DNA from: Purshia tridentata
Taxonomy: Eukaryota > Streptophyta > Magnoliopsida > Rosales > Rosaceae
Direction: 5' to 3'
DNA length: 64,000 nucleotides
NCBI GenBank assembly: GCA_003254885.1
Contig: QANT01005076.1
Location: 16,821-80,820 of the forward strand
Shown one piece after another: positions 48,252 to 59,359 of this stretch. Each line of letters opens with the position of its first letter. Positions within the stretch are counted from its first letter, which is position 1. The translations under genes and the position numbers were made by a program. Below the pieces are notes generated by a model that was not told where the DNA came from, made no database searches, and was given only the letters and a program-made list of their open reading frames with translations.

Positions 48252-51200
48252 CTACTCGTTGCTTCGCATGGAATGAACAACCAGATGCTGTGCCTGCATT
48301 GCAAGATATTGAGGACAAGTGCATTATGATCAACTGCACATGACCATTCAGCACAACCCATGTCCTCTCTTCTTCCTCATTTCATAAACAAATGCATCAA
48401 TTTCCATTTCCCATATTGTTCAAAGGCACATAATAATCCTCCTACAATTGAGTAGAAAAAGAAAGCCAATGAATTCTTCCACTTAACGAAAAAATCCAAA
48501 AAAAGCAATAAAATAATGGAACTCACTGCCACAGCATGTTTTACCAAATTGCAAAATATTATAAGAGGGAAGAGATCATTCTCGAAAGCACACAGTAATG
48601 CAAATACATGAGCAAGCATGTTAGTGTTCTAACAGAGTAACACAAATAATAGTACCCAGGAGGGCCAGGAAGTCTCAGTAACATTTGATATCAAGGGCCA
48701 CAAAATACTACAATAAACAGGTTCTTGCTAAACATGTACACCCCTTAACTTTCAGTGTTAGTTCACAAAGTCCACTTTATTTAATGTGCCTTAAGGTAAT
48801 AAATAAAAAATTTTCAAGGACAAAATGAGTCTTTCTAAGGACTATTTTAAATCAATCCATTAATGTGTCAGGAAAATCTGCTCAAAATGAATCACAAAGT
48901 CCACTTTATTTAATGTGCCTTAAGGTCGACTATTGCACAAATGTATTGGCATTTTCAATAAATAAATAAAAAATTTTCAAGGACAAAATGAGTCTTTCTA
49001 AGGACTATTTTAAATCAGTCCATTAATGTGTCAGGAAAATCTGCTCAAAATGACTACATGCTGTATCTTGTCAGCATCTTCAAGTCAAAGCCTATATCTG
49101 GCAGCCTAAGCTATCTTTTATCGAAATTCAAATGCTGTCCATATGCGACCAGTCTTGAGATTTACAGTGAAAAAGACCAAACCAGCCTATAGCTGGCAAA
49201 GCCTAAGCTCTCTTTTTTCAACTTAAGAGTGTCTCATTGGAGAATCTAAATCCAATCAATAACCTTCACAGGCAAAAAGGAATAAAAGGCAGTTGAATAC
49301 CTATAAGTTATTCAATATGTTAATGTATATAGTTACTGAAGAAAAGATATGTAGATCTACATATCACACTAAGTAAATAAACACTCTTCAATACTTCTCA
49401 TAGAGCTTTTCATTACTATTATTATTTTTTCTTTCCTCTTCATGGAAAGTCATAGATTTGTATAAATCATTCACTATCTATTAAATGATTTCTTTTACAT
49501 GTGATGGGAAGAGAGTAGGGCCTCAATGGAATATGGTCCACTCCAAACTTTGTTTAACTCTCAAAACCAAAGTTGAATTGAAGAACCAATAAGTAATTAA
49601 CTACTTTAGAAAATGTAAACCTTCATGAATCACTCTTGGTAAACATTCAATTATCTCATACACTAGTAATTAAAGAAGATTGCAACAATGACCCTACTGG
49701 CAACAAAGTACTATATCTTCAGGTTTGATTAATCTGAATTGACCTTTTAAGACTCCAAAAAATTATGTGTGAGACTAAGCATAAAAGCATCGGTTAATAC
49801 AAGTTTTCATAAAGTCTAACACCATTGTATTGCTTAAGGCTTGGATATTTTTAGTTTCCTTCGTGATGAATAGGAAAAATGGTCTAATTCATAAAAAATT
49901 CTAGATTCAAGGGCAATCAACCAAACAGATGCAAGACTATATTCTGTAATTTTGTTATGCACAATTTTCCCACAAAGTTCAGGTTTCCTAGAATTACTAT
50001 ATCTTCATCTAGAGACAAGAAAAAACATGTAATCCTGTATGGGCTTTGACATAAGAGCCTGTTGGTGGCTTTGATGAATTATAAGAATCCAAACCATATT
50101 CTCTAAAACCAGTGCACCTTCTACTAAAAATGCTTAGCAACTTCGCAACTGAGCACTAAAACATATGCTCAAAACAGGAGAATTTTTAAACAATTTCCCA
50201 TGAGCACTAAAACATGAAATAACTCATGCCATCCGGAAAGCAACTAAAGTTTATATGTCAACTATTATTTTCAAGGAAAAACATGAAATTCGTATAAAGT
50301 CACCCACAGTAGAGTCTCCCCACCCTTCCCCCCTTTTAAGCATGTATATCTCTGTCTTGGAAGTAGGGTACTTCTATTTTAGCTTGTTAACGAAAAAAAG
50401 ATTATAAATACGTGTGTGCACAAGAGAGAGAGAGGGTGAGGGAGAGGGAGAGGGAGAGGGAGAGAGTTACTTGAGAATTGACGTAGTTCATTGATCCCTG
50501 ATGAACAAACTGCCATATTCATTCACCGCCAACAATAAAAGTAAGAGAACAGAGTGAGGTAATGATCCAAAGTTTAAGGTACTAATCTAAAGCAGGTTTA
50601 TACAATCAGACCTGTGAATTTGGGCCAGGTAGAGCTCCGACAGCATTCCCTTTAGAAGATCCATCACCCCTAGCAGAGCCCTTTGCATCACCCTGTTCAA
50701 AGTTAGCCAATAAGCTCATTTCCAATCCTCCAGAAAAGACATGAACTAATAGACTACAAATTCAAAGTAAATTAACTAAACATAAAAATATATTAAAACC
50801 ACTAATGAGGGTTTAGTTACCTCCAACTGCGGCCACGCGATGATCCCAATCAACCAAAACCAAAAGGGAAAAAAGAGAGAAAAAATAAAAGGCATTATTA
50901 ACCTCCAACTGCGGCCACGCGATGATCCCAATCAATCAAAACCAAAAGGGAAAAAAGAGAGAAAAAATAAAAGGAATTATTAGATTCAACTGATGAGAAG
51001 TACAATTGTAGAAGTAAAAATTAAAAAAAAAAAAACCTCAATTCAGTTGATGCACGTTCATTTTAACAATCTACGATAAAACCTAAATCAAAGCTACAAC
51101 CAAACAGTAAAGTTATCTAAAGTCAACATGAACACGATAGTGAATTGAAGAAAAAGGAATAAACTGCGAAGGTTAAATAATAATTACCTCCCTGTACCTA

Positions 51201-51636
51201 CCCAGGTAAATCCTGAGGGGTTCAATATAGTCCTCAAACCCTAACGTGGCCATCGCCCACAACAAATCGTCACCGTTGATGGTCTTCCGCTTCTCTTTCT
51301 GGCACTTATCGCTGGCCCTAAACACCCAAAAAAAACCCCCAAAAATTCGAAACGAAAACAAAGAAGATGTTGCGATGAAAAAACGAAAAGAAAAACAAAA
51401 ACAAAGAATTACTCGCTGGTGACGAAGCTGATGAATTCGGAGACGCATTCCTGGACTGTGTCCTTGGCGTCCTTGGCGATCTTACCGTTGGGGGGCAAAG
51501 CCTTCTTCATGATGCGGCTGATGTTCGCGATGGGAAGGTACCTGTCCTGCTCCCGCACGCCGCCGCCGTTCTGAGGGCTCTGCTCGCCGCCGCTCTCGTG
51601 ACTTCCGCCGGCCGGGCTCGTCGGTGCCTCCGCCAT
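48252..51636 (-). CDS. NF-YB: NF-YB transcription factor subunit (HAP3 type)
   Basis: Five minus-strand exons (51636-51413, 51317-51188, 50692-50612, 50497-50471, 48293-48252) give 167 residues. NF-YB pairs with NF-YC through histone folds and, with NF-YA, binds CCAAT; with CONSTANS-like partners it can control flowering and ABA responses. The conserved B domain runs from [20 protein letters not shown] to IYLGRYRE (about 28-118) and includes [19 protein letters not shown] and [20 protein letters not shown]. This is the non-LEC1 class. The tail [19 protein letters not shown], then GSMNYVNSQ and [13 protein letters not shown], fits the NF-YB1/8/10-like group. The last exon has only 14 codons and lies 2.2 kb from exon 4; it was identified by phase and the QHLVV tail. 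Confidence 0.93.
48764..49050. repeat. Direct duplication in NF-YB intron 4
   Basis: CACAAAGTCCACTTTATTTA to GGAAAATCTGCTCAAAATGA occurs twice (about 48764-48890 and 48893-49050). The second copy has a 33-base extra stretch after CTTAAGGT. Confidence 0.85.
50820..50984. repeat. 81-base tandem duplication in NF-YB intron 2
   Basis: ACCTCCAACTGCGGCCACGC followed by GATGATCCCAATCAA and an A/G-rich tail occurs twice head to tail with only a few differences. Confidence 0.9.
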
Positions 51637-53768
51637 TATCACAACAATAATCCCTGCATTATCAGAATCAAACAATTCGCATTCACTCGGTTGTACAACA
51701 AATTGTTCGATTATCGGAATTGGAATTGGAATTGGAGCCCTAGGTCGGCCATTGATGAGCAAGGTTAGAGAGAGATAGATAGGTACCTTGTTCGTAAGTG
51801 TTGAAGTAATAGAGAGATGGAGGGAGAGAGGGCGTGGTTTTGTATTTGGCGCGCGCGTTGTTGGCGTGAGATCTGACGCTGGAGAAAGAGAAAGGAGAAG
51901 GAGGTTTTTGGCTTTATGCTTGTTTATCATTTATCAACACCGTTGGTTGGTTATAGATTTACAGAATTACAGGGCACTCTCACTACTACTCAAACTCTAC
52001 TTTCACACCCCTCACTGCTGTTCCTCATCCTGGGCTCTCGTACAATCTATGGGCCTTAAAAAGCTTTTGGGCCTGTGACTCACTTGTCGAATAAATTTAT
52101 TAAGATAATCGAATTCCCGATCTTTTAAATTTATTATAATTCTAACTTATCATCTTATATCTTCTCATCATTTAAACTAATTATGTGAGCAAGTCGTGTT
52201 GATATTCATCATCAATAACTTGATGCTAGCACCGTTACTTTGTTTAAGTCATATTTTGTAAAAAATAACTAACTTTTTTCATTTCATATATGATATTATA
52301 TGAATCTTTTCAAAATTATAAAACTTAAGTTATTTGATGTTAGACTTTTGACACGCGCTAATGAAACTTTTTAATTATAAGGTTAGGTCGAGCTAGCCTC
52401 TGCCAATATGACCGAAGGTGGTTGTGATGAGATTGTAATTATGGCCATCATACATAACGCTAAGTTGCATTCACTGTTCATGTGAGGACCCATTGGTTCT
52501 TTGTTTTTTGGTATAGAGGACCCATTGGTTCTGTATGTTTACAAGCAGGACATGTTCATTTATGTAGATGCATAATGATATATTTATTAAGGATGACATT
52601 ATTGATGCACTTGGGGTATCAATCAGTCTTGTACAGGTCATATCATTTTGGATTTGTGCAGTGCATCAATCAATTCAACCTCAACTTGTTTTACTTTTAA
52701 TTGAGTTAAATAACTAAATACTAACCCAACTCATTTATTAGTCATAACGTATTCAAGTCAACACACATCTTGTAAATCATGAATTGAAAACTAGGGTTGT
52801 GTTAAAATCGTGTTATTTTCAAGTTGGATTCGAGTTATATAAAAAATTTATCATCCTAAAATGCACTTTCTAAGTTTAAGACCATTAGGCCACAAATCAG
52901 AAATTAGCTTCATCATTTGGGAAGATGCTAGTTTTGTTTAGCTGACAAACAGCAGCACTTCCTTGTATCATTAAAATTTAGAACCGAAAAAAGTAGGGTC
53001 ACCAATGCACTCAACCTTACATTTGGAGTTCACAATCAGTGCTCTTTTAATTATTTAGCTGCAAGTCTTAATCAGAAGGCCCTATGTGCAATACAAAAAA
53101 GAAATCAAAAGTTGGTACCCAGAAATTAAAGGGAGTCATTAAGCTGCATACCTGCTAAGATGGACTATTATTAATATCTTCTCAACTTTAGAGAATAGAA
53201 AATCAGAAAAATAATAATCCTGTTGCAGAACAGTGAACACAGCTCCATATTGTCAAACCCAAATTCTTCAAAGAACTCAACCATCTCCTTTCACTTGTAG
53301 TCCTATTTATTGCTCTTAACCCCTATATATTTAGGTAGGAAATTCTGGGATATAAGTACAACAAATGCTTTTATGCCTATCTTTGAGTTATTTTGGATAG
53401 AAAATATAAATGGTTTTTTAGAGAATCATAGAAGGTCCAAAACTATAATATTGTGAATTGTTTCGAATGCAAAGCACATCCGATAGAGGGTACAAGAACT
53501 ATTTTACATAACATGTGTACATGGTACCCAAAAGGATCAAACTAATGTGTACGTAATAGAGGCTGAATAATCATGTAAGAATCATTTTAGGATGGTTTAC
53601 ATTAAATACAAAGTACATCTATTTACCTTATAATCCTTGATATGATTAAACTGGGAAACTCAATGATGATACAAATTCCTGGCTGGGAAGGAGGCACAAG
53701 ATGATGATAAAACCATGAAGACACACAAATACTTTGATCCTATGCACGAAAGAAGATCCCTCCAACTT
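51637..53768. other. Spacer upstream of NF-YB
   Basis: The first 300 bases are the NF-YB leader and promoter (GC-rich patch with GGCGCGCGCG near 51850). The rest is AT-rich with no gene seen; the end is probable 3' UTR of the aminotransferase gene. Confidence 0.5.
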
Positions 53769-56174
53769 TTAAACAAAGTAACTGAAAGAATACCCATCCA
53801 AAGCTGCCTTTTCCATGATCTCCTTCTGCTCCCCAAAAATAAAAATAAAAAAAGTTAAATAAGACTCAACTCTTCCAGATTTTTCATTATCTGGCTTTAT
53901 GTGTTCAGTGAATTTATTTATTGATTTTAACTTTAGGGTTTATGTGGCAAGATGATGATGATGCACAGTTATATAAAGTTACCTGGATCATTGTAGTGAT
54001 CGTCCCAGGACCCTCCTGATTATAATTCAAAATAAAACAATAGTGAAAAGAAGAAACAAAATTGTGCATAACAGAACAGTTTCAGCATCTTAAAGCTTTA
54101 GATGCACACACCTCAAACCGCTTTTCTTTCCACAACACCTCCTTCCAAGAATTAGAATGCAGTGATTCCCATGGGCTTGGAACACAAATTGTCTCCACAT
54201 GCTGCAGAAGTCTCAAGCTATCTGCAATACAAATCTATTTAATTCATATGATAGAGTATCCTCACCATCTAGCATAGTGTTGCCTTAAATCAAATCCCCT
54301 GTTCATTTAAATAGGTAACGGAACTGAAGAAAGAGAGAAGTAGAGGTTTACTTGTAATGAACGCCTCTTCCCAAAATTCACGTTCTGACCACACTGGTGC
54401 AACTTCCCGAAAGGAGATTCCCTTGCTCAAGCATACTCTGCGTAAATTTCAAGAAATGCAATCAACATAACAGATCCTAATATATGCACTTTCTCAAATT
54501 TGATAAGTAATCAAATTGGGAATCACTTAATATAAAGTTAACTAACTGCACTCAAATAAAATGACTATCCTGAACCATAATTTCCAAGCCAATACTTCCC
54601 CCAAAATCACTCATAAGCGTTCAAGAACACTACTGAGCAAATCTTTCGAATTCGTAACAATTTATTCAATTTTTTAAACCATAAACAGATGTAATAATAA
54701 ATCTCATTCCAAAAGGAACCACTTCAAACATTCAACACAATCTGTCTACACTGAAGAAGGCTAACAAGACTCCCCTTTTTAACCATAAACAACCGTGATA
54801 ATAAATCTCATTCCTAAAGGAACCACTTCAACCATTCAACACAAACTGTGGACACCAGAGAAGGCTAATAAGACTTTCCTGTATAAATAAACAATCTGAA
54901 GTCAGAAGAGCAACAGTAGTAGGGGACTTACTCCATGATCACTTGGCGTATAATTCCTGGAAGGACACCATCTCTAATAGGAGCTGTCTGCACTTCAAAG
55001 CAGTGCATACCTTGCCCCTTAGCTTCACGGTTATCCTGAAAAACCTTCATTGTTTCCCTATTATGCAGCTATCTTAACCCAATGTAGTTCAAATTTTCCA
55101 ACTTTTGAGCCTCTCACCTTCCCGCGGACAACAAAGAAGTTCGAGACCGTTCCCTCAAGAATCCGATCACCATCATTGGACAACAAAAGCTCTGTCCCTG
55201 CCAGCGGCCTCAACCTCTCCAAAGGCTTATTCAAATTTTCCAACTTTTGAGCCTCTCACCTTCCTGCGGACAACAAAGAAGTTCGAGACCGTTCCCTCAA
55301 GAATCCGATCACCATCATTGGACAACAAAAGCTCCGTCCCTGCCAGCGGCCTCAACCTCTCCAAAGGCTTCCTAATCCTGCAAAATTAAGACACCTAACA
55401 CTTAATATGCTCTAAATAGTCAAAACCCAAAAACGAATCCAGAAACCTTTACACATTCAGAAACTGATGAGTGATGAATGACGACTAATAACTGACCTCA
55501 CCCAATCCGAATACTTAGCAGCAGCAACATCTCTCCCACGACCCACCACAGCCAAAACCGCACCGTTTCCTCTGATACCAAACACAGGAGGCAAATATGT
55601 CCCAACATAAACACTCACATCAAGAACCTCATCATCAACAACTATTTCACTCAATTTCTCCAAATTGCCACTGACCAAAACTGTAATCGACAGCTCCTCT
55701 CCGTCACTCCGCTCTTTCAGAGCAATGGGCAACACTTTGCTCATCGAATCGTTGACGAGATCGCGAACCCTCGATTGGAACAAAAGGGGGTTGGCTGAGA
55801 GAGACGGCAAGGAAAGCTGCGAGGCTTTGTTGTTGGGTCCGAACAGAAGCTGAGGGTTCGAATTGTACAGGATTCTAATGGAGTCGGCCAGTCTTTTCAA
55901 GTGTCTCTCCCAGAACAACACGCACGAGGCGTTGTTGTGCGTGCGAGATGTTGTGTACGCTCCTGGTGTGAAATGTGTAACAAATGCGAAAGCGTTCTTC
56001 AAAAACAGGTTTTAGAAAACATTCATGGAAGCTTTGATTTTTAAAACGAAGCTAGGAAGCTGAGCTGAGCAGTGGTGTACCTGGGTGGGTTTCAAGAAAG
56101 GTGGTGACCGGAGGAGTGTTGGAGGAGTTCGAAACGACGCCGTTGCTGAACAGGAGCCTGAGATTACTCGTCAT
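53769..56174 (-). CDS. Class IV aminotransferase-fold PLP enzyme
   Basis: Eight minus-strand exons (56174-56081, 55962-55497, 55377-55260, 55035-54932, 54437-54352, 54221-54112, 54015-53983, 53825-53769) give 355 residues of the D-amino-acid/branched-chain aminotransferase-like fold. The substrate is unknown. Motifs include THPGAYTTSRTHNNASCVLF at the N-terminus, a candidate PLP lysine at 181 (AAAKYSDW), EGTVSNFFVV in exon 3 and the class IV signature region RDGVLPGIIRQVI in exon 4. The C-terminus is EKAALDGYSFSYFV. No clear transit peptide is seen. Exon 3 is followed by a second near-identical copy (55225-55118) in the downstream intron. Only 34 bases separate the two, too short to splice, and reading through gives a stop, so I use one copy only. 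Exon 8 has tandem acceptors (GAGCAG) three bases apart. Confidence 0.87.
54678..54884. repeat. 103-base tandem duplication in aminotransferase intron 4
   Basis: AACCATAAACA..GT.ATAATAAATCTCATTCC to AGAAGGCTAA.AAGACT occurs twice (54678-54780, 54781-54884) at about 85-90 percent identity, an older event than the exon 3 duplication. Confidence 0.8.
55090..55378 (-). repeat. Tandem duplication of aminotransferase exon 3
   Basis: About 140 bases, from TTCAAATTTTCCAACTTTTG through CCTCTCCAAAGGCTT, occur twice with only about three differences. Each contains nearly all of exon 3 and its GTGAGA donor. The distal (first-transcribed) copy keeps the true TTGCAG acceptor; the other has only AATAAG, a poor acceptor. 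Confidence 0.9.
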
Positions 56175-57031
56175 TTTGTTTCGCTGGGTGCTGCTGGCAA
56201 CAAGCAATTGGTGAGGTTTTGTTTCCAAGCTTTTGATTAAAGGGGCTGAAGAAGGTACATTACACGACCCGTCGTTTAGTCGCTTGTTCTTTGACCAAAT
56301 AAGCAAAGGGAAACTAACAAAAGGACCCGCTAACGAACTATTTTTGTGACATTTTATCTCAACCACTATTTTTCTTCTGACCTAAAGGCTAAAGCTTCAT
56401 TTTGTGAAAAAATTACATATTCTATATATTATTATGCATACATAAGAGAAAAACTTGGGAAATTAAATTTTAGAATTTATTATACTCTTTTGTGTAATAT
56501 TACGTCACTATAATAGAGATAGAAAAATTTCTCTTACACATATAATATTTATTTGACACAATATAATCTTTTTCTTGAGAACTAAATATCTTAAAAAAAG
56601 CTTTTTAAAATACAAAGACTAAAATACCTTACAAAAATGGCCACATAGGTGTCACGTTGGCCTAATATATAGAATTTGTATTTTTTTTATGAAATTATGC
56701 TTTTTGTTGGATGCATAATATTACGTGGGCTAACATGTCACAGAAAAAATTATTGAGGGGTTACAGTGCAGAATAGGTCATAGTCGGAGATGTTTTAGTA
56801 TATCCCAATAAGCGAGTGCGTAAGTAAACGACAGAAGAATTCCCGTCGTTGCAAAAAGAAAAGTGGGATTCTTATGAGAAAACCCGCCAAAGGGGAAATA
56901 GTAACCGTTGTGTTTGAAACTTTGAACCCCGTCGTCTTCTTCCCATTTCTGCAACAATGACACCCTTTTAAAAGCAGCGATTGAGTCCCAAAAGTCACCT
57001 CTATAGGCCACCAATGGCACCCATTGGTCCC
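56175..57031. other. Spacer between aminotransferase and paralog 1
   Basis: AT-rich, no gene. The last 100 bases form the promoter of the next gene, including CCATTTCTGCAACAATG at 56943-56959 and two CCAAT-type boxes near 57010-57028. Confidence 0.55.
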
Positions 57032-57038
57032 TATAAAA
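57032..57038 (+). promoter_or_regulatory. TATA box of RRM-like paralog 1
   Basis: TATAAAA 71 bases upstream of the ATG at 57109, preceded by CCAATGG and CCATTGG boxes. Confidence 0.75.
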
Positions 57039-57108
57039 CCCCGCCCGCCATTTCTCAACAACCCCACGAAACCCCCCAACCTCAAACTGTACTTCAACAA
57101 TTGAATCA

Positions 57109-58300
57109 ATGGCCTCTTCCTCCTCTTCTTCTTCTTTTCCCGCCTCTTTTGCTGTTCCAGTCTCTCAGGAAGAGTTCAACCTGTTCCACAACATTGACCG
57201 CAAGCTGTTCACCCGCTTGGTCTTCCACCTCGGGCGTGACCCGGCCGAGTCGACCCAGGTAATGGCGCTGTGGTTGTGGCTCGAGCGCGCCGGGAAGGAG
57301 GTTGACTTGGTGTTCAAGACACTGATAACTCTTCACAACACCCTCCTGAACGCCATGGCCGACGAGACCGTGATGGCCCTCAATTGCATTGAGAGCGATG
57401 ACTTCCCCTACTCCAACAATGTGGACAACACCCCTGACATCCCCATTATCCAAGCCATGACCCGAAGCGGCGCCACACTCAGATTCTTCCATGACAACCG
57501 CCTCGGGATCATTCGGGGAGTCAGCAAAATGTTCAAGGAGGTTTGCTTGAGAGCCTTTGAGGACTTGTTGCGTCAACCCCGCCAAAACATGGCCGGAGAA
57601 AATAGTACTAATCCTGGCATTATTGAACATGAGATTATGAGGCCGCCTCTGGTTCACAACAATCCATTCTTGGCTGCTACAATGTATAATGCTGGTGGGT
57701 TTATGGGAGCTTTTCCTCACAGCATTCATGGGGTTGTTAATCCCATGACTGGTGCTGGGAGGGCTTTTGTTGATCCTTTTGACCTTGAATTTCAGCGCCA
57801 GATATTGAACAACGAATTGGGGGACGTACTGAGCCGGTTGCAGTTGAATGATGATGATGGTGGCAACCATGAGCAGCAAGAGGAAGTTTCGGCCGATGAG
57901 AGGACTATTTTTCTGACATTTTCTAAAGGGTACCCTATTTCGGAAAATGAAGTCAAAGAGTTCTTCACTAGGTAATTTTTTGCATATAAATTTCTTTGTT
58001 CATGTGACTATGAATTTGGTTTAATTTGTATATGTTTCTTTTTGTTTTGACAGGAAATTTGGGGACTTCATTGATGGTATCTATATGCAAGAAGTGCAGG
58101 CAGAGGATCAGCAGCCTCTGTATGCCCGGCTCGTGGTTCGTTGTGTATCCTCCATTCCAGTTGTTCTTGATGGGAAAAGCAAGGCCAAATTCTCCATCAA
58201 TGGGAAGCATGTTTGGGCCAGGAAATATGTGCGTAAGAACCCTAGGTCGCCACAGGGACCATCATCACCAGCAGCAGCGTCACAGACAAGTTCACCATAA
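57109..58300 (+). CDS. Plant-specific protein with RRM-like C-terminus, paralog 1
   Basis: Two exons (57109-57971, 58054-58300) give 369 residues. A Ser-rich start (MASSSSSSSF) is followed by a conserved helical N-terminal domain (QEEFNLFHNIDRKLFTRLVF ... MFKEVCLRAFEDLL, about 20-165). Next comes a variable, acidic linker rich in Asn, Gly and Asp. The C-terminal domain DERTIFLTFSKGYPISENEV ... FSINGKHVWARKYVRKNP has the beta-alpha-beta pattern of an RRM-like fold but no canonical RNP1. The function of this plant family is not established; RNA or protein binding is a guess from the fold. The intron sits at TR|KFGD, the same place as in the paralog 1.1 kb downstream. Confidence 0.85.
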
Positions 58301-59249
58301 GATAGAAATGCCTGCAATATGGGCTGCAAGTCCTACTCAATCTTTAATTGCTACAGTTTTATATATATATGTCATGTTGTTTGGGAGTTTCGAAAATTCT
58401 ACTCTCTCACTTCTTTTTCTTTCATGAATAAATTAATTTTCTACTCCTTTCAATCATATTGGAGTACACTAATATTGTTTTCTTTTACCAAATTATTCAA
58501 TTGGATTTCATATTGCAGTGCCTAATTATAGAAAAAAAAATGTCTAATGTGTTACTCATCCATGAGAGGATACATTATTGATCTAAATTCTTATTAATAG
58601 TTACCAGCTAGTCTCCCCATGCACCTGGTACACTTCCAAACATTTTTGGCATGTTTTGTCTATGTTCACACAAATGATAAAGATGTTTTTTTCTATTGTG
58701 TAAATGTTGAATTATTAGTTTGTATTATTTATTAATAATACATTATAAGAGGTTTTAGTAGCTAAAGGCTCAAACGGTAACTATTTGAGAAAAAGTTAAC
58801 CGAAAACTAGTGGAATTAAAATGAAGTTTACATAGTTAGTCCGCGGAACGAAATTAGATTAATTCATTTATCAACAAATACTTATTTAATAAGTAATGTT
58901 AGATGAACTATATTTTGATGATGCAATGATTATCTCATCTCTAATATATGTGAGATTCACTGTATATACTCATCAACATTTTGTTTTGAGTTGTAGCCAT
59001 TATTATCAAATTCGTCACAAGGTGTAATAACTATATATATCGTACGTATATCTATCTACAGGCTATAGCTGACCTGAACCCATTTAATTCATTTTTGAGC
59101 AAATACAGTAAGAAATATATATATTTTGGACAACAAAAGGAATTGCAGCTAACCATACATGGTAAGAGTTTGAAGCCAAATCATTTCCATTTCTGCAACA
59201 ATGGTCTCCTTTCACATGGGGCCGCAACCATTTCACTCCCAAACCTCCC
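58301..59249. other. Spacer between the two paralogs
   Basis: 3' UTR of paralog 1, AT-rich spacer, then the promoter of paralog 2 with the same CCATTTCTGCAACAATG (59187-59203). No gene. Confidence 0.6.
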
Positions 59250-59256
59250 TATAAAA
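59250..59256 (+). promoter_or_regulatory. TATA box of RRM-like paralog 2
   Basis: TATAAAA in CCTCCCTATAAAACCC, 104 bases upstream of the ATG and in a context like paralog 1. Confidence 0.75.
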
Positions 59257-59359
59257 CCCATCTTTCACTACCCAGTAATCCCCACGCAGAAACCCTAATC
59301 TTCAGAATCAGCTAGCCTCACAGTTAAACTGAGTATTCTCCTCTTAAACAACAACAAAA

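Noticed and set aside
51788-52078. 96-codon plus-strand frame divergent from NF-YB
   Set aside because: GA/GC-rich leader of NF-YB read in the wrong strand; no domain.
57106-57879. 257-codon minus-strand frame opposite paralog 1
   Set aside because: Mirror of the conserved plus-strand coding exon; the same antisense frame is broken in paralog 2.
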